From positions 1-64,000 of the forward strand of contig JAIBBE010000074.1 in NCBI GenBank assembly GCA_019694835.1: a stretch of DNA of 64,000 nucleotides. Direction: 5' to 3'. This DNA comes from Fimbriimonadaceae bacterium. GTDB lineage: Bacteria > Armatimonadota > Fimbriimonadia > Fimbriimonadales > Fimbriimonadaceae. Position numbers and translations under genes: made by a program. The notes under the pieces were generated by a model, which searched no databases, was not told where the DNA came from, and saw only the letters and a list, made by a program, of their open reading frames with translations. Shown here piece by piece: positions 41,909 through 50,955 of the stretch. The number at the start of each line of letters is the position of its first letter. The first letter of the stretch is position 1.

Positions 41909-43480
41909 CTAGGCCTTGCCGGTCCGCGTCTTGAACTCCTTCCAATCAAGGACATCGACAACGCCATCGCGGTCGAAGTCGAGGATCTTGGTCCAACCTT
42001 CCGGCCACATTGACTGAGGCAGGCTTTCGCAATACTCGGCACCGAAGTAATCGAGCCAGTTGACCCATCCATCGAAGTTGATGTCGCCCTTCTTGTACAG
42101 GGTGAACCAATACGGACTCCACTTAATGGTCTCGGCCCCGCCATCCGTCGCGCGAGCTTGGAGATACCAGCGTCCGAGCGGCATTTGCGCGGTGTTGATG
42201 TTGCAGAAGTAGTCCGAGCCCGGGATGCCTTGGTAGCCGTCGATGGGAATGTTGTTGTTGCCCGTCGTCGCCACGCGGTCCATCCAGAAGCTCACGAATT
42301 TGGCGTCGCCATCGGGGTCACCGCCATACCACGTCACTCCAACCGTCTCGTACGCACTTTCCACCCACTGATTCGCATTGGGCGTCAGGAAGTTGAATGT
42401 GGGCGGCCGATTGGCGGCCGGATCGATCGTTAGCGTGTAGTTCGGGTTGAACCCGCTCTTGGGAACCGCAACGGCATAGTAAGTACCTGCCGGTCGACCG
42501 TTGAGCGTGATCGTCTCCGTGTTCGTGCTGCTCGTCGATTGGGCGAGCATCGTTCCGGCGTCGTTGTAGAGGCGGAGGTCAAGATCGCCGTTGGTGCTGG
42601 AGGAGCTGACGCGCACGAAGTCGTCCGTGCCACCAGCGCGATTCAGACGGAACTTGTACCAGTCGGCACCGTCGTCCATCGTCTGGCCAGTCACGGTCTT
42701 TACGGCGTTGACGAGACCCAGATTCGGACTGTTGGTGGCCGCTTCGATGCGACCGTCGGTGATCGCCTTGGTATCGTTGTCTTCGAATGCGTCGCCAGGA
42801 GGCGGTGCCGGAGTGCCGACATGGACGAGAACACGAGCCGCGTTGTTGGTCTCGTCGGTTTCGAGGACGAGGTTATCGGGGTCCACTTCGCCTTCCAGCC
42901 AATAGTCATCTTCGGGCAACCCCGTGATGTCGATGTATTGGTCGGTTAGGCCGCTGCTGTAGATGTCCGCGCGACCGGGTCGCAGGCCCTGCACCTGACC
43001 GCAGCCTCCATACGACGGCGTACCGTTGTATCCGGGCAAGGAGCTGTTATAGGTTCGGAGTTCGAGGACGCAGAAGCTGGTCTTGGAGCCTTCGCGAACC
43101 ACTTCACCTACGCCGTTGCCAGGAAGAACTCGCTTCAGGCGGAACTTCGTCCAGTTCTCGAAGTGGATGTGCCCATGGCTGGGGTGGTAGATCATGTTGC
43201 CCGCCAAGCGATCGTAGAAAGTTCCGTCGGACCGATAAATCCGCTGGTTGACGGGCTGCGTAGTGCCGGTCGACGGTTGGCCCCGCAGTTCGAGGTTGCC
43301 ATTGCCAATGTTGGCGGTGGCGGTGTCGAAGCGAATCGCGGCGCGACCGGCGGGTGGTTCACTGGAACTCGTCACGCCGACGGACCAGTTCAACTCCGCT
43401 TGCCAGACAATCATGTCGGGCAACAAATCGGTTGGGAAGGCGGCCGTCGCGACGGACACCAGTACAAGGCTAGCTAACAA
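41909..43480 (-). CDS. Exported lysyl-oxidase-like protein with PPC and dockerin-like parts
   Basis: A 523-residue protein. After a signal peptide, residues 15-225 resemble the lysyl oxidase domain: YHPSHGHIHFENW holds the copper-binding histidines and LRPGRADIYSSGL..YIDITGLPEDDYWLEGEVDPDN follows as in animal enzymes. A bacterial pre-peptidase-type (PPC) domain covers about 260-360 (DWYKFRLNRAGGTDDFVRV), then an Ig-like part, and a dockerin-like end (GDINFDGWVNWLDYFG, DFDRDGVVDVLDWKEF). Oxidase activity would need the Lys/Tyr cofactor, which I cannot confirm. The start is TTG with GGAGGAG at five bases spacing. A terminator follows. Confidence 0.7.
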   Translation of the reverse strand: MLASLVLVSVATAAFPTDLLPDMIVWQAELNWSVGVTSSSEPPAGRAAIRFDTATANIGNGNLELRGQPSTGTTQPVNQRIYRSDGTFYDRLAGNMIYHPSHGHIHFENWTKFRLKRVLPGNGVGEVVREGSKTSFCVLELRTYNSSLPGYNGTPSYGGCGQVQGLRPGRADIYSSGLTDQYIDITGLPEDDYWLEGEVDPDNLVLETDETNNAARVLVHVGTPAPPPGDAFEDNDTKAITDGRIEAATNSPNLGLVNAVKTVTGQTMDDGADWYKFRLNRAGGTDDFVRVSSSSTNGDLDLRLYNDAGTMLAQSTSSTNTETITLNGRPAGTYYAVAVPKSGFNPNYTLTIDPAANRPPTFNFLTPNANQWVESAYETVGVTWYGGDPDGDAKFVSFWMDRVATTGNNNIPIDGYQGIPGSDYFCNINTAQMPLGRWYLQARATDGGAETIKWSPYWFTLYKKGDINFDGWVNWLDYFGAEYCESLPQSMWPEGWTKILDFDRDGVVDVLDWKEFKTRTGKA

Positions 43481-43579
43481 AGACTCCTCCTCAGGCTCTC
43501 ACAGCCACGAAATGACCTTTCCAGTATATAGGAAAGTCCCAGGAATCCCAAGCCGCTGCGGCGTGAATCGTCAGATTTT

Positions 43580-44491
43580 CTACTGTTTTTTGCTGATCGC
43601 TTCGAGAGTAACGTCACCGATTGCGGCTGCTTCGGGCAACATGGCCCAGAAAACCTCGTTGGTCAGCGGATCGACTTCGCCGTTGCTCGAGATGATTTCT
43701 CCCGGCATTTTCACGATCATCGCCATCGTCACCATCGTGCTGTTCTTCTCGGACTTTTGTTCTGAGTCGACCTTCTCCTTCGGGTCGAACACGTCCTTGA
43801 TCTTGTCGATGCTCATCAGGCTTTGCGCGGCCGTTCGGCGTTCCGCGTCCGTGAGCTTGTCGCCCAGACGCTGCACCAGCAGGCTGATAACCGCTTTGCC
43901 GAGACGCTGCCGCAACTTGCGCTCGGCGTAATCTGGCTGAAGGAGCATCTGGAGCAAGATCGGATCGCCTGGACCCATCAGCACCCGCCAAATCTCGGCC
44001 TGCAGCTTTACGGCCAGGAACTCCCGATCTTCCTTCGTTGCCGCTGGCAACGCGCCCTCCAGCGTCTTCATCAGTTCGGGGATAGGCTTGTCGAGCTCTT
44101 GCTGACGCTTGCCTTTCCACCGAAAGGTCTCGCGGTAGATGAATCGCCCGTCGGCCTCCTTCACTTGGACCTCGTTGACGAGGGCAACCTTCTCGTCGGC
44201 AATGACGCTGAGATCGCCTTCGAGCATCTCGCCGAGCTTCATCTCTCGGCTGGCCGTAAAGATGATCTCGTCGTTCTCTTTCTTTGTCTGCGTTTTCCAA
44301 CCGGCCCCCTTGGGCACGACGAACACGTCCTCGATATTCGGCTCCTTGTCGCTCATGCCGGTCTGGCTGGCAAGCACGAAGGTCAGCCTGCGCTGCCATG
44401 AGCCGTCCTGGCGGATCTCGGTAACCGACGTGGACCGCGCGCACCCGCCGAGGACAAGCAGGGCAACAAGGATGAGGAAAGCGGGCCGCAT
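43580..44491 (-). CDS. Lipoprotein of unknown function
   Basis: A 303-residue protein with a lipobox in [13 protein letters not shown]. The mature part begins with a beta-rich segment ([21 protein letters not shown]) and continues into a helical C-terminal half rich in Lys, Glu and Arg ([21 protein letters not shown]). No domain is recognised. CAGAAT five bases before the ATG resembles the local leaderless motif, though its first base is not T. Confidence 0.6.
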   Translation of the reverse strand: MRPAFLILVALLVLGGCARSTSVTEIRQDGSWQRRLTFVLASQTGMSDKEPNIEDVFVVPKGAGWKTQTKKENDEIIFTASREMKLGEMLEGDLSVIADEKVALVNEVQVKEADGRFIYRETFRWKGKRQQELDKPIPELMKTLEGALPAATKEDREFLAVKLQAEIWRVLMGPGDPILLQMLLQPDYAERKLRQRLGKAVISLLVQRLGDKLTDAERRTAAQSLMSIDKIKDVFDPKEKVDSEQKSEKNSTMVTMAMIVKMPGEIISSNGEVDPLTNEVFWAMLPEAAAIGDVTLEAISKKQ

Positions 44492-44564
44492 GCCCTATTC
44501 TGACGTGCCCGCCGACATGCCAGCGTTTCCGGAGGAGGAGCAGCGGTGACAGGGGGTCGCAAAG

Positions 44565-44587
44565 CACCGCAAAAATGCGGTGTTTTT
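44565..44587 (+). terminator. Terminator-like hairpin in the prepilin upstream region
   Basis: CACCGCA pairs with TGCGGTG (7 bp) round an AAAA loop, followed by TTTTT on the plus strand. It lies between the divergent lipoprotein and prepilin genes where no plus-strand gene ends. It may stop antisense or small-RNA transcription, or attenuate a longer prepilin transcript. Confidence 0.7.
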
Positions 44588-44712
44588 CGTGGGCCCAAAG
44601 TCCCGGCCTGAATAATGCGGGAACTTTTTTCGCCGAAGGCCAAAATTGGTCTCCACTCCGACGAAACATGTTGTATGATAGAACGGTCTCTATCATTGGA
44701 GGTAATCATACG

Positions 44713-45582
44713 ATGCGTAAAGCATTTACTCTTATCGAACTTCTGGTCGTCATCGCGATCATCGCGATCCTCGCGGCCATTCTTTTCCCTGTATTCGCCC
44801 AGGCCAAGGCCGCCGCTAAGAAGGCGAGCTGCGTTTCCAACGCGAAGCAGAACGTCCTTGCCCAGGAAATGTATCTGCCCGACTACGACAGCACCTACGT
44901 GCTGATCCAGTGGACGAACAGCTACAGCGTGTCCAGCAACCCGCCGGACAACGTCCTTGGCATCCTTCTTCAGCCCTACATGAAGAACGTGCAGATCCTG
45001 GCTTCTCCTGGCGACCCCGCCACCGAAGCTCAGCGAATGGCCGACCTGCCCGCACCGACCGGTGCGACTGCAGCCGCTCAGCGCGACTTCAACCTGGCTA
45101 TCAAGTCGGACTACGGCTACAACACCCAGATGTTCTGCGTTATGGGCGCCAACTGTACGCCTGCAGCAACGAACAACTTCAAGCCGTCCGGCACGGGCGA
45201 GAGCCTTGTTGAGAAGAAGGCTGAGACGATCATCTACACCAACTCCGTATGGGACCGCGTCGGCGGCCGCCCGGTCAACGGTGGTAACTGGGGAGTCGAT
45301 CCGCCTTGCCGCTATGACCAGGACAACACCGACAGCTTCCCCGCGCTTCCGGCTGGCTGTACGGCTCGCTGGTGGTGGGGTGGATGGACTCCGTCCAACG
45401 CCAACGCATGGAACGTCTTCGGCGGAACTTGGCCGTGGCACAGCGGCAGCGCTGTCGTCGGCTGGGCTGACGGTCACGTTTCGATCCGACGCGTTTCCAA
45501 CCTGACCCAGGGCTGCAACGTCCTCGACGCTTGGGGCGGACGCATCTTCGACAAAGACAAGTATCTTTGGGACCTTCGCTAA
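44713..45582 (+). CDS. Prepilin-type protein with H-X9-DG motif (pseudopilin-like)
   Basis: A 289-residue protein with a type IV prepilin leader: [20 protein letters not shown], cut after the short basic leader before Phe, then [22 protein letters not shown], the N-terminal helix signature. The C-terminus has [13 protein letters not shown], the H-X9-DG motif of DUF1559-type proteins abundant in planctomycetes and armatimonads. TTGGAGG is 10 bases before the ATG, and TATGAT (44674-44679) is a likely -10 box. A terminator-like hairpin and two tiny lipoprotein genes follow. Confidence 0.9.
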   Translation: MRKAFTLIELLVVIAIIAILAAILFPVFAQAKAAAKKASCVSNAKQNVLAQEMYLPDYDSTYVLIQWTNSYSVSSNPPDNVLGILLQPYMKNVQILASPGDPATEAQRMADLPAPTGATAAAQRDFNLAIKSDYGYNTQMFCVMGANCTPAATNNFKPSGTGESLVEKKAETIIYTNSVWDRVGGRPVNGGNWGVDPPCRYDQDNTDSFPALPAGCTARWWWGGWTPSNANAWNVFGGTWPWHSGSAVVGWADGHVSIRRVSNLTQGCNVLDAWGGRIFDKDKYLWDLR

Positions 45583-45601
45583 GATCCTAGCGGTACGATG
45601 T

Positions 45602-45634
45602 GGGTTGCGCGCCAGCTTCGGCTGGGCGCAACCC
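45602..45634 (+). terminator. Hairpin behind the prepilin gene
   Basis: GGGTTGCGCGCCAGC pairs with GCTGGGCGCAACCC round TTCG with one bulged base. It is followed by a modest T-rich tract (CGTTTGGTTT). It starts 19 bp after the prepilin stop, so it may partly end that transcript. Confidence 0.6.
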
Positions 45635-45659
45635 CGTTTGGTTTAATGGAGCACCCTTA

Positions 45660-45866
45660 GTGAAACAATTCTGGAAACTCTCCCTCCTCCTTGCCGTCGG
45701 GCTCATCATGGTGGGCTGCAAAGAAGATACCGGCGAGACCACCCAATCGGACATCAATGGCAATGTGGCCGAGATGACGCGGGACGAAAGCAAGAAGATC
45801 AAAGAGGGTGAAGTCAAGAACGACGCGATCCTCATGGGCGGTCCGCCGCCCCAGGGCGGAAAGTAA
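45660..45866 (+). CDS. Tiny lipoprotein 1
   Basis: A 68-residue lipoprotein with lipobox LIMVGC, a charged middle (TRDESKKIKEGEVKN) and the tail MGGPPPQGGK. The GTG start has GGAG about 10 bases upstream. It shares plan and C-terminal Gly-Pro-Pro...Gly-Gly-Lys tail with the next gene. The function is unknown; small lipoproteins are often found beside H-X9-DG prepilins. Confidence 0.65.
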   Translation: MKQFWKLSLLLAVGLIMVGCKEDTGETTQSDINGNVAEMTRDESKKIKEGEVKNDAILMGGPPPQGGK

Positions 45867-45953
45867 AGCCGAACCGATCGTTTTTGGCGGTTTTGACTTT
45901 CTGAGCAGGTAATCTCTTCAGCGATGGGCTAGTTGGCCCAAGGAGTTGTGCAT

Positions 45954-46181
45954 ATGAACTTCAAAGTCTTAATCTTGGCAGCACTCGCGGCCATGTTCGT
46001 CGTCGGCCTTAGCGGCTGCTCCGGTGAAACCGGAACCAACGAGGTCAAGGAGCTCGGCAAGGAGATGAAGTCCGACAAGTCGGATGCAATCGGGGATGCT
46101 ATTCCCAAGGACGTTGACGCCAGCACCACCATGGGCCCTCCCGGTGGCAAGACCAGCCAGCGCATGGGCGGCGGAAAGTAA
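45954..46181 (+). CDS. Tiny lipoprotein 2
   Basis: A 75-residue lipoprotein with lipobox VVGLSGC, a charged linker (KELGKEMKSDKSD) and the tail MGPPGGKTSQRMGGGK. AAGGAG eight bases before the ATG is a good ribosome site. It is related in design to the preceding gene, which lies 87 bp upstream. Function unknown. Confidence 0.65.
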   Translation: MNFKVLILAALAAMFVVGLSGCSGETGTNEVKELGKEMKSDKSDAIGDAIPKDVDASTTMGPPGGKTSQRMGGGK

Positions 46182-46197
46182 GTCTCTCTCTTGAGTT

Positions 46198-46239
46198 CGG
46201 AATCGGGGCACGAGCCGTAAGGCTGGTGCCCCGATTCCG
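46198..46239. terminator. Bidirectional hairpin between convergent genes
   Basis: CGGAATCGGGGCAC (46198-46211) pairs with GTGCCCCGATTCCG (46226-46239) round 14 nt. It separates the stop of tiny lipoprotein 2 from the stop of the SIS-domain gene, and probably ends both transcripts. Confidence 0.75.
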
Positions 46240-47187
46240 TTATAGGGTCTGGGTCACTTTGCTCAGATTCTGGGGACTATCAGGGTCGAGGCCCCGTGCC
46301 CGCGCTGCCATGAGCGCCAGGTATTGGCCAAAGACAATTTCCCAGAGCGGTGCCAACGGACCCTCGGGCGCAGGCTCAGGCTGGACCAGTGCGCAGTCTG
46401 ATTTCGACAAGCTCGCTGGCACCGCTCCATAGACGATCGCGGCGGTGCCAAATTGGGCGAGCGCCTTCGGCCCGTGCTCAAAATCGGCGGTCGAATAGCT
46501 CTTGCAGGGTAGCAGCGCGCACTCCATCAGTTTGAGAGCAGTCTCCTGAGCGCTGGCAAAACTGTAACCCCTGGCTAGGGCGAAGAGCGTCGGAAATCGG
46601 ATAATTGGGCCAAGGCCGGCCTCAGCCGCAATTTGGCAGCGCTCGATCCAACGGGCGTCGGGCAGGCACGGCTTCGGATCGGGCAACAGCCCCCCCAAGG
46701 CGCGGACGAGCTGATAGCCCGCGAGCAGGGAACAGGTGTACGTCTTCGTCGCCGCGACTGCGATTTCTTTTCCCGCTCCCAGGTCCAGACTGAATTCCGC
46801 CGCTTCGGTCACCCGAGAGTCGGGCGTATTCGTGATCGCAAGAGTGGCGTGGCCTTGGGAACGCATCTCGGACAAAACCTCACTGACATCGGGTGCGGCA
46901 CCGCTCTGGGAAATGCCAATCGCAAGGCAGTTTGGGTAACGCACGTGCGATCCGAAGCGGGTTAGCACGCTCGGCGCTGCCAGCGAGACCGGAATCTGCA
47001 AGTGAATCTCGATAAGGTAGCGAAGGTAGAGAGCCGCATTGTCGGAGGAACCACGGGCGGCAAGCAGGACCATCCCGAATCTGCGGCCGTCGAGAATGCG
47101 CCGAAGATTGCGCTCATAGTCGTCCGCGCGGGTGGCAAGAATCTCAGCTTGCGCTACTATTTCGGCTTCCATGTGGCGTCCGTGCAT
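46240..47187 (-). CDS. SIS-domain protein related to GlmS/AgaS sugar-phosphate isomerases
   Basis: A 315-residue protein with two sugar isomerase (SIS) domains. The first holds LLAARGSSDNAALYLRYLIE, AIGISQSGAAPDVSEVLSEM and GKEIAVAATKTYTCSLLAG; the second holds ALARGYSFASAQETALKLMECA, STADFEHGPKALA and the closing DPDSPQNLSKVTQT, like the C-terminus of GlmS. The glutaminase domain of GlmS is absent, so it is more like glucosamine-6-phosphate deaminase/isomerase (GlmD, AgaS, NagB-II) types. TAGGCT (opposite 47194-47199) is six bases from the ATG, so it is probably leaderless. Confidence 0.85.
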   Translation of the reverse strand: MHGRHMEAEIVAQAEILATRADDYERNLRRILDGRRFGMVLLAARGSSDNAALYLRYLIEIHLQIPVSLAAPSVLTRFGSHVRYPNCLAIGISQSGAAPDVSEVLSEMRSQGHATLAITNTPDSRVTEAAEFSLDLGAGKEIAVAATKTYTCSLLAGYQLVRALGGLLPDPKPCLPDARWIERCQIAAEAGLGPIIRFPTLFALARGYSFASAQETALKLMECALLPCKSYSTADFEHGPKALAQFGTAAIVYGAVPASLSKSDCALVQPEPAPEGPLAPLWEIVFGQYLALMAARARGLDPDSPQNLSKVTQTL

Positions 47188-47390
47188 GGTGAGAGCCTAC
47201 CTAAACGTATGCACATTTCCGGCCAATGAACTTTTTTGGGGATTCGATTTGGTCAACCCGACATTTTTGTAGAGATTATGGTAATGTCTCCATTGGAGGC
47301 TTCGCCGGCGCATTTGCTCTCCCCTTGGCGTCTGGTCGGCGCCTTCACTATTTTGGGAACTTCCCGCCTCCGGACGGCGCATAATGGCCT

Positions 47391-49598
47391 ATGCTCGCCC
47401 TGTTTGCGTTGGGTTATCTTCTGCCGCGCGCTTCCGTCGCTGAGATCGATACTCTGGCCAAGTCGCGCGATATTCAAGGGCTCCTGGCCCATTGCTCGCC
47501 GAGCATAAAGGACCCGGCTGCCGCCCTCCAGTTTCTCCGAACCGGCGGAGCTTATGGGAGCGGACGCTTTGGTTGGAACGCCCTGCTCCTCAAAGATGCG
47601 GCGTCCCAGGGCGACTACGTTGTCTTCACAACGAAAATCACCGGCGAGGATCTCGGAGCCCAGGTCTTTCGGTTTGACGGTTCGAAACTGACCGAGAAGA
47701 TTTCCGAACTCCATACGTTTGGGGCAGACGTCGCTCACCACGACTTCGAGATTTGGTTCAAGCCAGAGGAAAAGTCGGTTCGAATCGTCGACAAGCTCTT
47801 GGGGAAGCTCGAAGGCAACGGGAAGAGCTTCCAGTTTCGAGTTTCGCCGCACTACATCGTGGACTCGATCCAAGACGGGACCGAGAAGATTGGGTTTAGC
47901 CAGGCGGGTGGAGTCGTCAGCGTCGTGGCCCCGCCCGATAAGGTGATCGACTACACCGTCACCTACGGCGGCATCGTCGATCTGCCCCAGTTCGCCGCCT
48001 CGATCTCGACGCGAGAAGCCACCCTCACCAACGACTTTTGGTGGCCCCAGATTGCACGTGGACCGGCGACATTCACCGCCAAAGTGCACGGACCCAAGGG
48101 CTGGACCACCATCGGTCAGGGAACTCAGACCAAAATGGAGGAGAACGGCTCGGAGCGCGTCACCTCCTTTGACATGCGCCTCCCTACTAGCGTCTTCAGT
48201 CTTTCGTGCGGCCCATACAAGCAGGTCAAGAAGACGATTCGCGGAAGGACGTACATTGCTTGGTCCATCAATGCTTCTGACGAGGACATGCAGATCCAAG
48301 CGGAACTCAACGCGCTGATCCTCGAGTTTTACGATCGAGCGTTCAGCCCGTACCCGTTCTCCAGTTGGGGGACCCTCGAAAGCCCAGCCTACGGAGGCGG
48401 AGCCCTCGAGGCCTACAGCTACGCGACCTATGGTGGCGGATCCATCCCCACCGAAGACCCCCACGAACCCGCTCACACGTGGTGGGGGGGCGTGATTCCA
48501 AACACGTATTTGCGCAGCATGTGGAACGAGAGCTTCGCCGTGTTTTCCGAGGGCCTTTATGCCCGAGAAGGAGGACCTCCCGGGTTCAACGAAAAGTACC
48601 GCACCGAACGACGCCAGGCGTTTGTATCCGACGCTACACCGGACAGTTCCTATAAGGCGGGTACCTGTGCAGCAGGTTCTTGTGAGACCGGTTTCGTAGC
48701 CTCCTCGCTCGGCTACGGCAAGGGCGCAGCCGTGCTCCAGATGCTCGAATCGGAACTCGGCGAGGATAAGATGGCCGACACGCTGCGAGGTTGGCTGAAC
48801 GCTCATAAGCGTGGCACCCCCGGCGAGTGGGAGCAATACGAAGCCGTCGTCAGCAACGTGGCCGGTCGCGACATGCGCTGGTTCTTTGACCAATGGCTTC
48901 GCCGCACGGGATGGGCCGACTTCGAGGTCTCGAACATGGCGTGGTCCGGAGGCAAGCTGTCCGGCGACGTGAAGTTCGTCGGCGACCCGTATCGCATCAA
49001 CTGCGAACTCATGCTCAGCTACGCGGACGGCTCGCGGGTGTTCACAAAGTTCGATACGACCCAAACCAAAGTAGGGGATGGCTACCGCTTCGAGATCCCG
49101 TGCGCCAAGAAGCCCAGCACCGTTTCGGTCGATCCTTGGCGCAAATTGCTCCGCCGCTATGGGAATGACGAGTCTCCTACGAGCCTCTCCAGGGCCTTCC
49201 GCAGCCTGAATACCTACATCGAGCCGAGCCGCGAAGCCTGGGGCGACCTCGTTTCCTCGCGGCGACGCACCACCGAGCGCCCGACCGAAGTTGCCGGCAC
49301 CGTCTGGATCGCCCACCCTTCGACCGATAAGGCCGCAAAACTCCTTTGCGAGCGAGTGGGCTTCAAGGTGAACGGCAACAGCTTCACCTACGATGGCACG
49401 ACGATCGATCTCCGCAAAGGTGCCGCCGCTGCCGTAGTTGATTTGGCTGACGGCAAGCAAGCCGTCGTCGCGATGGGCGTGGTCAAGCACGGCTTGAATC
49501 CGGGACGTGCGCGGTTGGCGGTTTTCGATGAGTACGGGCGGGTGCTTCGTGCGAAGACCGATCCGAAGACGAAAGGTTGGGGGACGTTTAAGCTCTAG
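47391..49598 (+). CDS. M1-like exported metallopeptidase
   Basis: A 735-residue protein. The N-terminus is weakly hydrophobic and may direct export. The catalytic core has HEPAHTWWGG with His358, Glu359 and His362, and WNESF with Glu380 as third zinc ligand. The gap between HExxH and Glu is 17 residues, one less than the 18 of standard M1 enzymes. GGALEAYSYA stands where GAMEN occurs. FDQWLRRTGWADFEV (M1-like C-terminal motif) follows. The final 170 residues (STDKAAKLLCERVGFKV) are not typical and hold a separate small domain. CATAAT five bases before the ATG suggests a leaderless mRNA. Confidence 0.75.
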   Translation: MLALFALGYLLPRASVAEIDTLAKSRDIQGLLAHCSPSIKDPAAALQFLRTGGAYGSGRFGWNALLLKDAASQGDYVVFTTKITGEDLGAQVFRFDGSKLTEKISELHTFGADVAHHDFEIWFKPEEKSVRIVDKLLGKLEGNGKSFQFRVSPHYIVDSIQDGTEKIGFSQAGGVVSVVAPPDKVIDYTVTYGGIVDLPQFAASISTREATLTNDFWWPQIARGPATFTAKVHGPKGWTTIGQGTQTKMEENGSERVTSFDMRLPTSVFSLSCGPYKQVKKTIRGRTYIAWSINASDEDMQIQAELNALILEFYDRAFSPYPFSSWGTLESPAYGGGALEAYSYATYGGGSIPTEDPHEPAHTWWGGVIPNTYLRSMWNESFAVFSEGLYAREGGPPGFNEKYRTERRQAFVSDATPDSSYKAGTCAAGSCETGFVASSLGYGKGAAVLQMLESELGEDKMADTLRGWLNAHKRGTPGEWEQYEAVVSNVAGRDMRWFFDQWLRRTGWADFEVSNMAWSGGKLSGDVKFVGDPYRINCELMLSYADGSRVFTKFDTTQTKVGDGYRFEIPCAKKPSTVSVDPWRKLLRRYGNDESPTSLSRAFRSLNTYIEPSREAWGDLVSSRRRTTERPTEVAGTVWIAHPSTDKAAKLLCERVGFKVNGNSFTYDGTTIDLRKGAAAAVVDLADGKQAVVAMGVVKHGLNPGRARLAVFDEYGRVLRAKTDPKTKGWGTFKL

Positions 49599-49765
49599 CT
49601 GTAGTTCCGGCTAACCTCCCAACTGCCGCGGAAGCTCCCAATTATCGCAGGCACAAGAGGCATCCATTAGCCACACCAACCAGATCATGGCGAGGATGAG
49701 CCCGAGGCACTGGAGCCACCATGGCCATTTGGCGTGCAGTATCTCGGTGAGCCACGGCTTAAGTT

Positions 49766-50152
49766 TCACACGTACCTGCAAGACCACGAGAGCGTGGGGA
49801 GATTACTTTCGCTACGATGCTTTGGACTTTGCGTTGATCTGTAGAAGAGGAAGAGGCACAGTCCAAGCGCGTGTACGAGCAAATTGAAGCACAGTACAAA
49901 GATAAGCTTATGTTGGGTGCTCTTGCTCAGCCGGGGACGTGAAAAGGCGAGGAGTGTCGCGCTTTGGCAGATAGCCATAAGACTCCCAAACCAGAACCAA
50001 CCCACAAACGGAATCGTAAGGATTGAGCCCTGTGCATCCCAGTTAATAGCCTTGCCGATTAGGTAGGCAAGAAGGGCACAAGGTGCGGCCGTAGCGCCAC
50101 ACCAAAGGGCCAAGCGTGCTCGCTGATCTTCATACTCTTCCCTGCTCCTCAT
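49766..50152 (-). CDS. Membrane protein of unknown function
   Basis: A 128-residue protein with four predicted membrane helices (ALWCGATAAPCALLAYLIG, ILTIPFVGWFWFGSLM, QSATLLAF, LIFVLCFNLLVHALGLCLFLF). No family is recognised. The start overlaps the end of the next upstream gene by four bases, so the two are co-transcribed. The gap 49599-49765 downstream holds nothing that I can name. Confidence 0.6.
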   Translation of the reverse strand: MRSREEYEDQRARLALWCGATAAPCALLAYLIGKAINWDAQGSILTIPFVGWFWFGSLMAICQSATLLAFSRPRLSKSTQHKLIFVLCFNLLVHALGLCLFLFYRSTQSPKHRSESNLPTLSWSCRYV

Positions 50153-50493
50153 TGGGGTCCATCCACAGCACCTGAGCGATTATCTCGTGGCATCTTGGGA
50201 ATATCGACCCAGTCAGGAGGGCGGTAGCCTGAAAGCAAGGCGATTCCTAGACAAAGAGCGGCGAGGTTCATGGCCATGAGGGCAAAGATGGCGGCAACGC
50301 TCGACCTATGGATTCCCTCTTGCTGGCTCACCGCGACCAGTCTCATCACCGTGCAAACGATGGTCCCGGCGATGAAGAGAAACATGAGGGGCAGCGATAC
50401 CGCCGAAGCCTGCGCGTCCCAACGGGCGAGCCATCCGATCGTCACGGCAACCACCAACGAGACAATCGCGAACCGACCCCGACCATATCGCAA
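50149..50493 (-). CDS. Membrane protein of unknown function
   Basis: A 114-residue protein with three predicted membrane helices (FAIVSLVVAVTIGWLA, SLPLMFLFIAGTIVCTVM, AIFALMAMNLAALCLGIALL). The start is TTG. No family is recognised. It is followed by 49766-50152 with a four-base overlap. Confidence 0.55.
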   Translation of the reverse strand: MRYGRGRFAIVSLVVAVTIGWLARWDAQASAVSLPLMFLFIAGTIVCTVMRLVAVSQQEGIHRSSVAAIFALMAMNLAALCLGIALLSGYRPPDWVDIPKMPRDNRSGAVDGPQ

Positions 50494-50538
50494 TGCGGTC
50501 GAATCGTTGACTACTCGATTGCATGGTTTGTCATAACC

Positions 50539-50841
50539 TCACGCTCCGCCAGGCAGGAGCACGTACACCATCAGGAGACCATTTGAGACTCCAAGGGAGA
50601 AGAGAGTCCAGTGGGCCGCCTTTTCGGGCGTCTGATCTGGAAACAGGAACCAGAGACTGTAGCCCACTGAAGCCAAGCCACCCATCCAGAAGCCGATAAA
50701 GGGCTGAAGTCCGAGGAGCTCGCCAGCGGCCCGTTGCGACTCACCCGCGTAGAAGGAGCACGGACATATGCGCCAAATGATGATTGCCGGATAAAGGACC
50801 TTGTATCTCCTCACTTTCGCCCGCAAACTCGCTCTCATCAT
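50539..50841 (-). CDS. Membrane protein of unknown function
   Basis: A 100-residue protein with hydrophobic segments at about 16-28, 48-65 and 78-96. AAGGAGGG directly precedes the first ATG, which is too close; the second ATG (50838) has better spacing, so the true start may be there. No family is recognised. It belongs to a run of small unknown membrane proteins on this strand. Confidence 0.5.
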   Translation of the reverse strand: MMRASLRAKVRRYKVLYPAIIIWRICPCSFYAGESQRAAGELLGLQPFIGFWMGGLASVGYSLWFLFPDQTPEKAAHWTLFSLGVSNGLLMVYVLLPGGA

Positions 50842-50955
50842 CCCTCCTTAATCAAGGATACCGTGCTACCGAAAGTTCCTTAGACCTAAGTCAACAGGTA
50901 GCGGAAGCCGAAACCCACAACCCATTCGGGAGGGGTCTAGTCAGGATGGACATCA

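Noticed and set aside
44490..44549. 19-codon leader peptide before the prepilin gene
   Set aside because: No ribosome site and no biased codons; kept only as a remark with the terminator-like hairpin.
47253..49490. Open frame of 745 codons on the minus strand
   Set aside because: Antisense shadow of the M1-like peptidase; it has no recognisable protein features.
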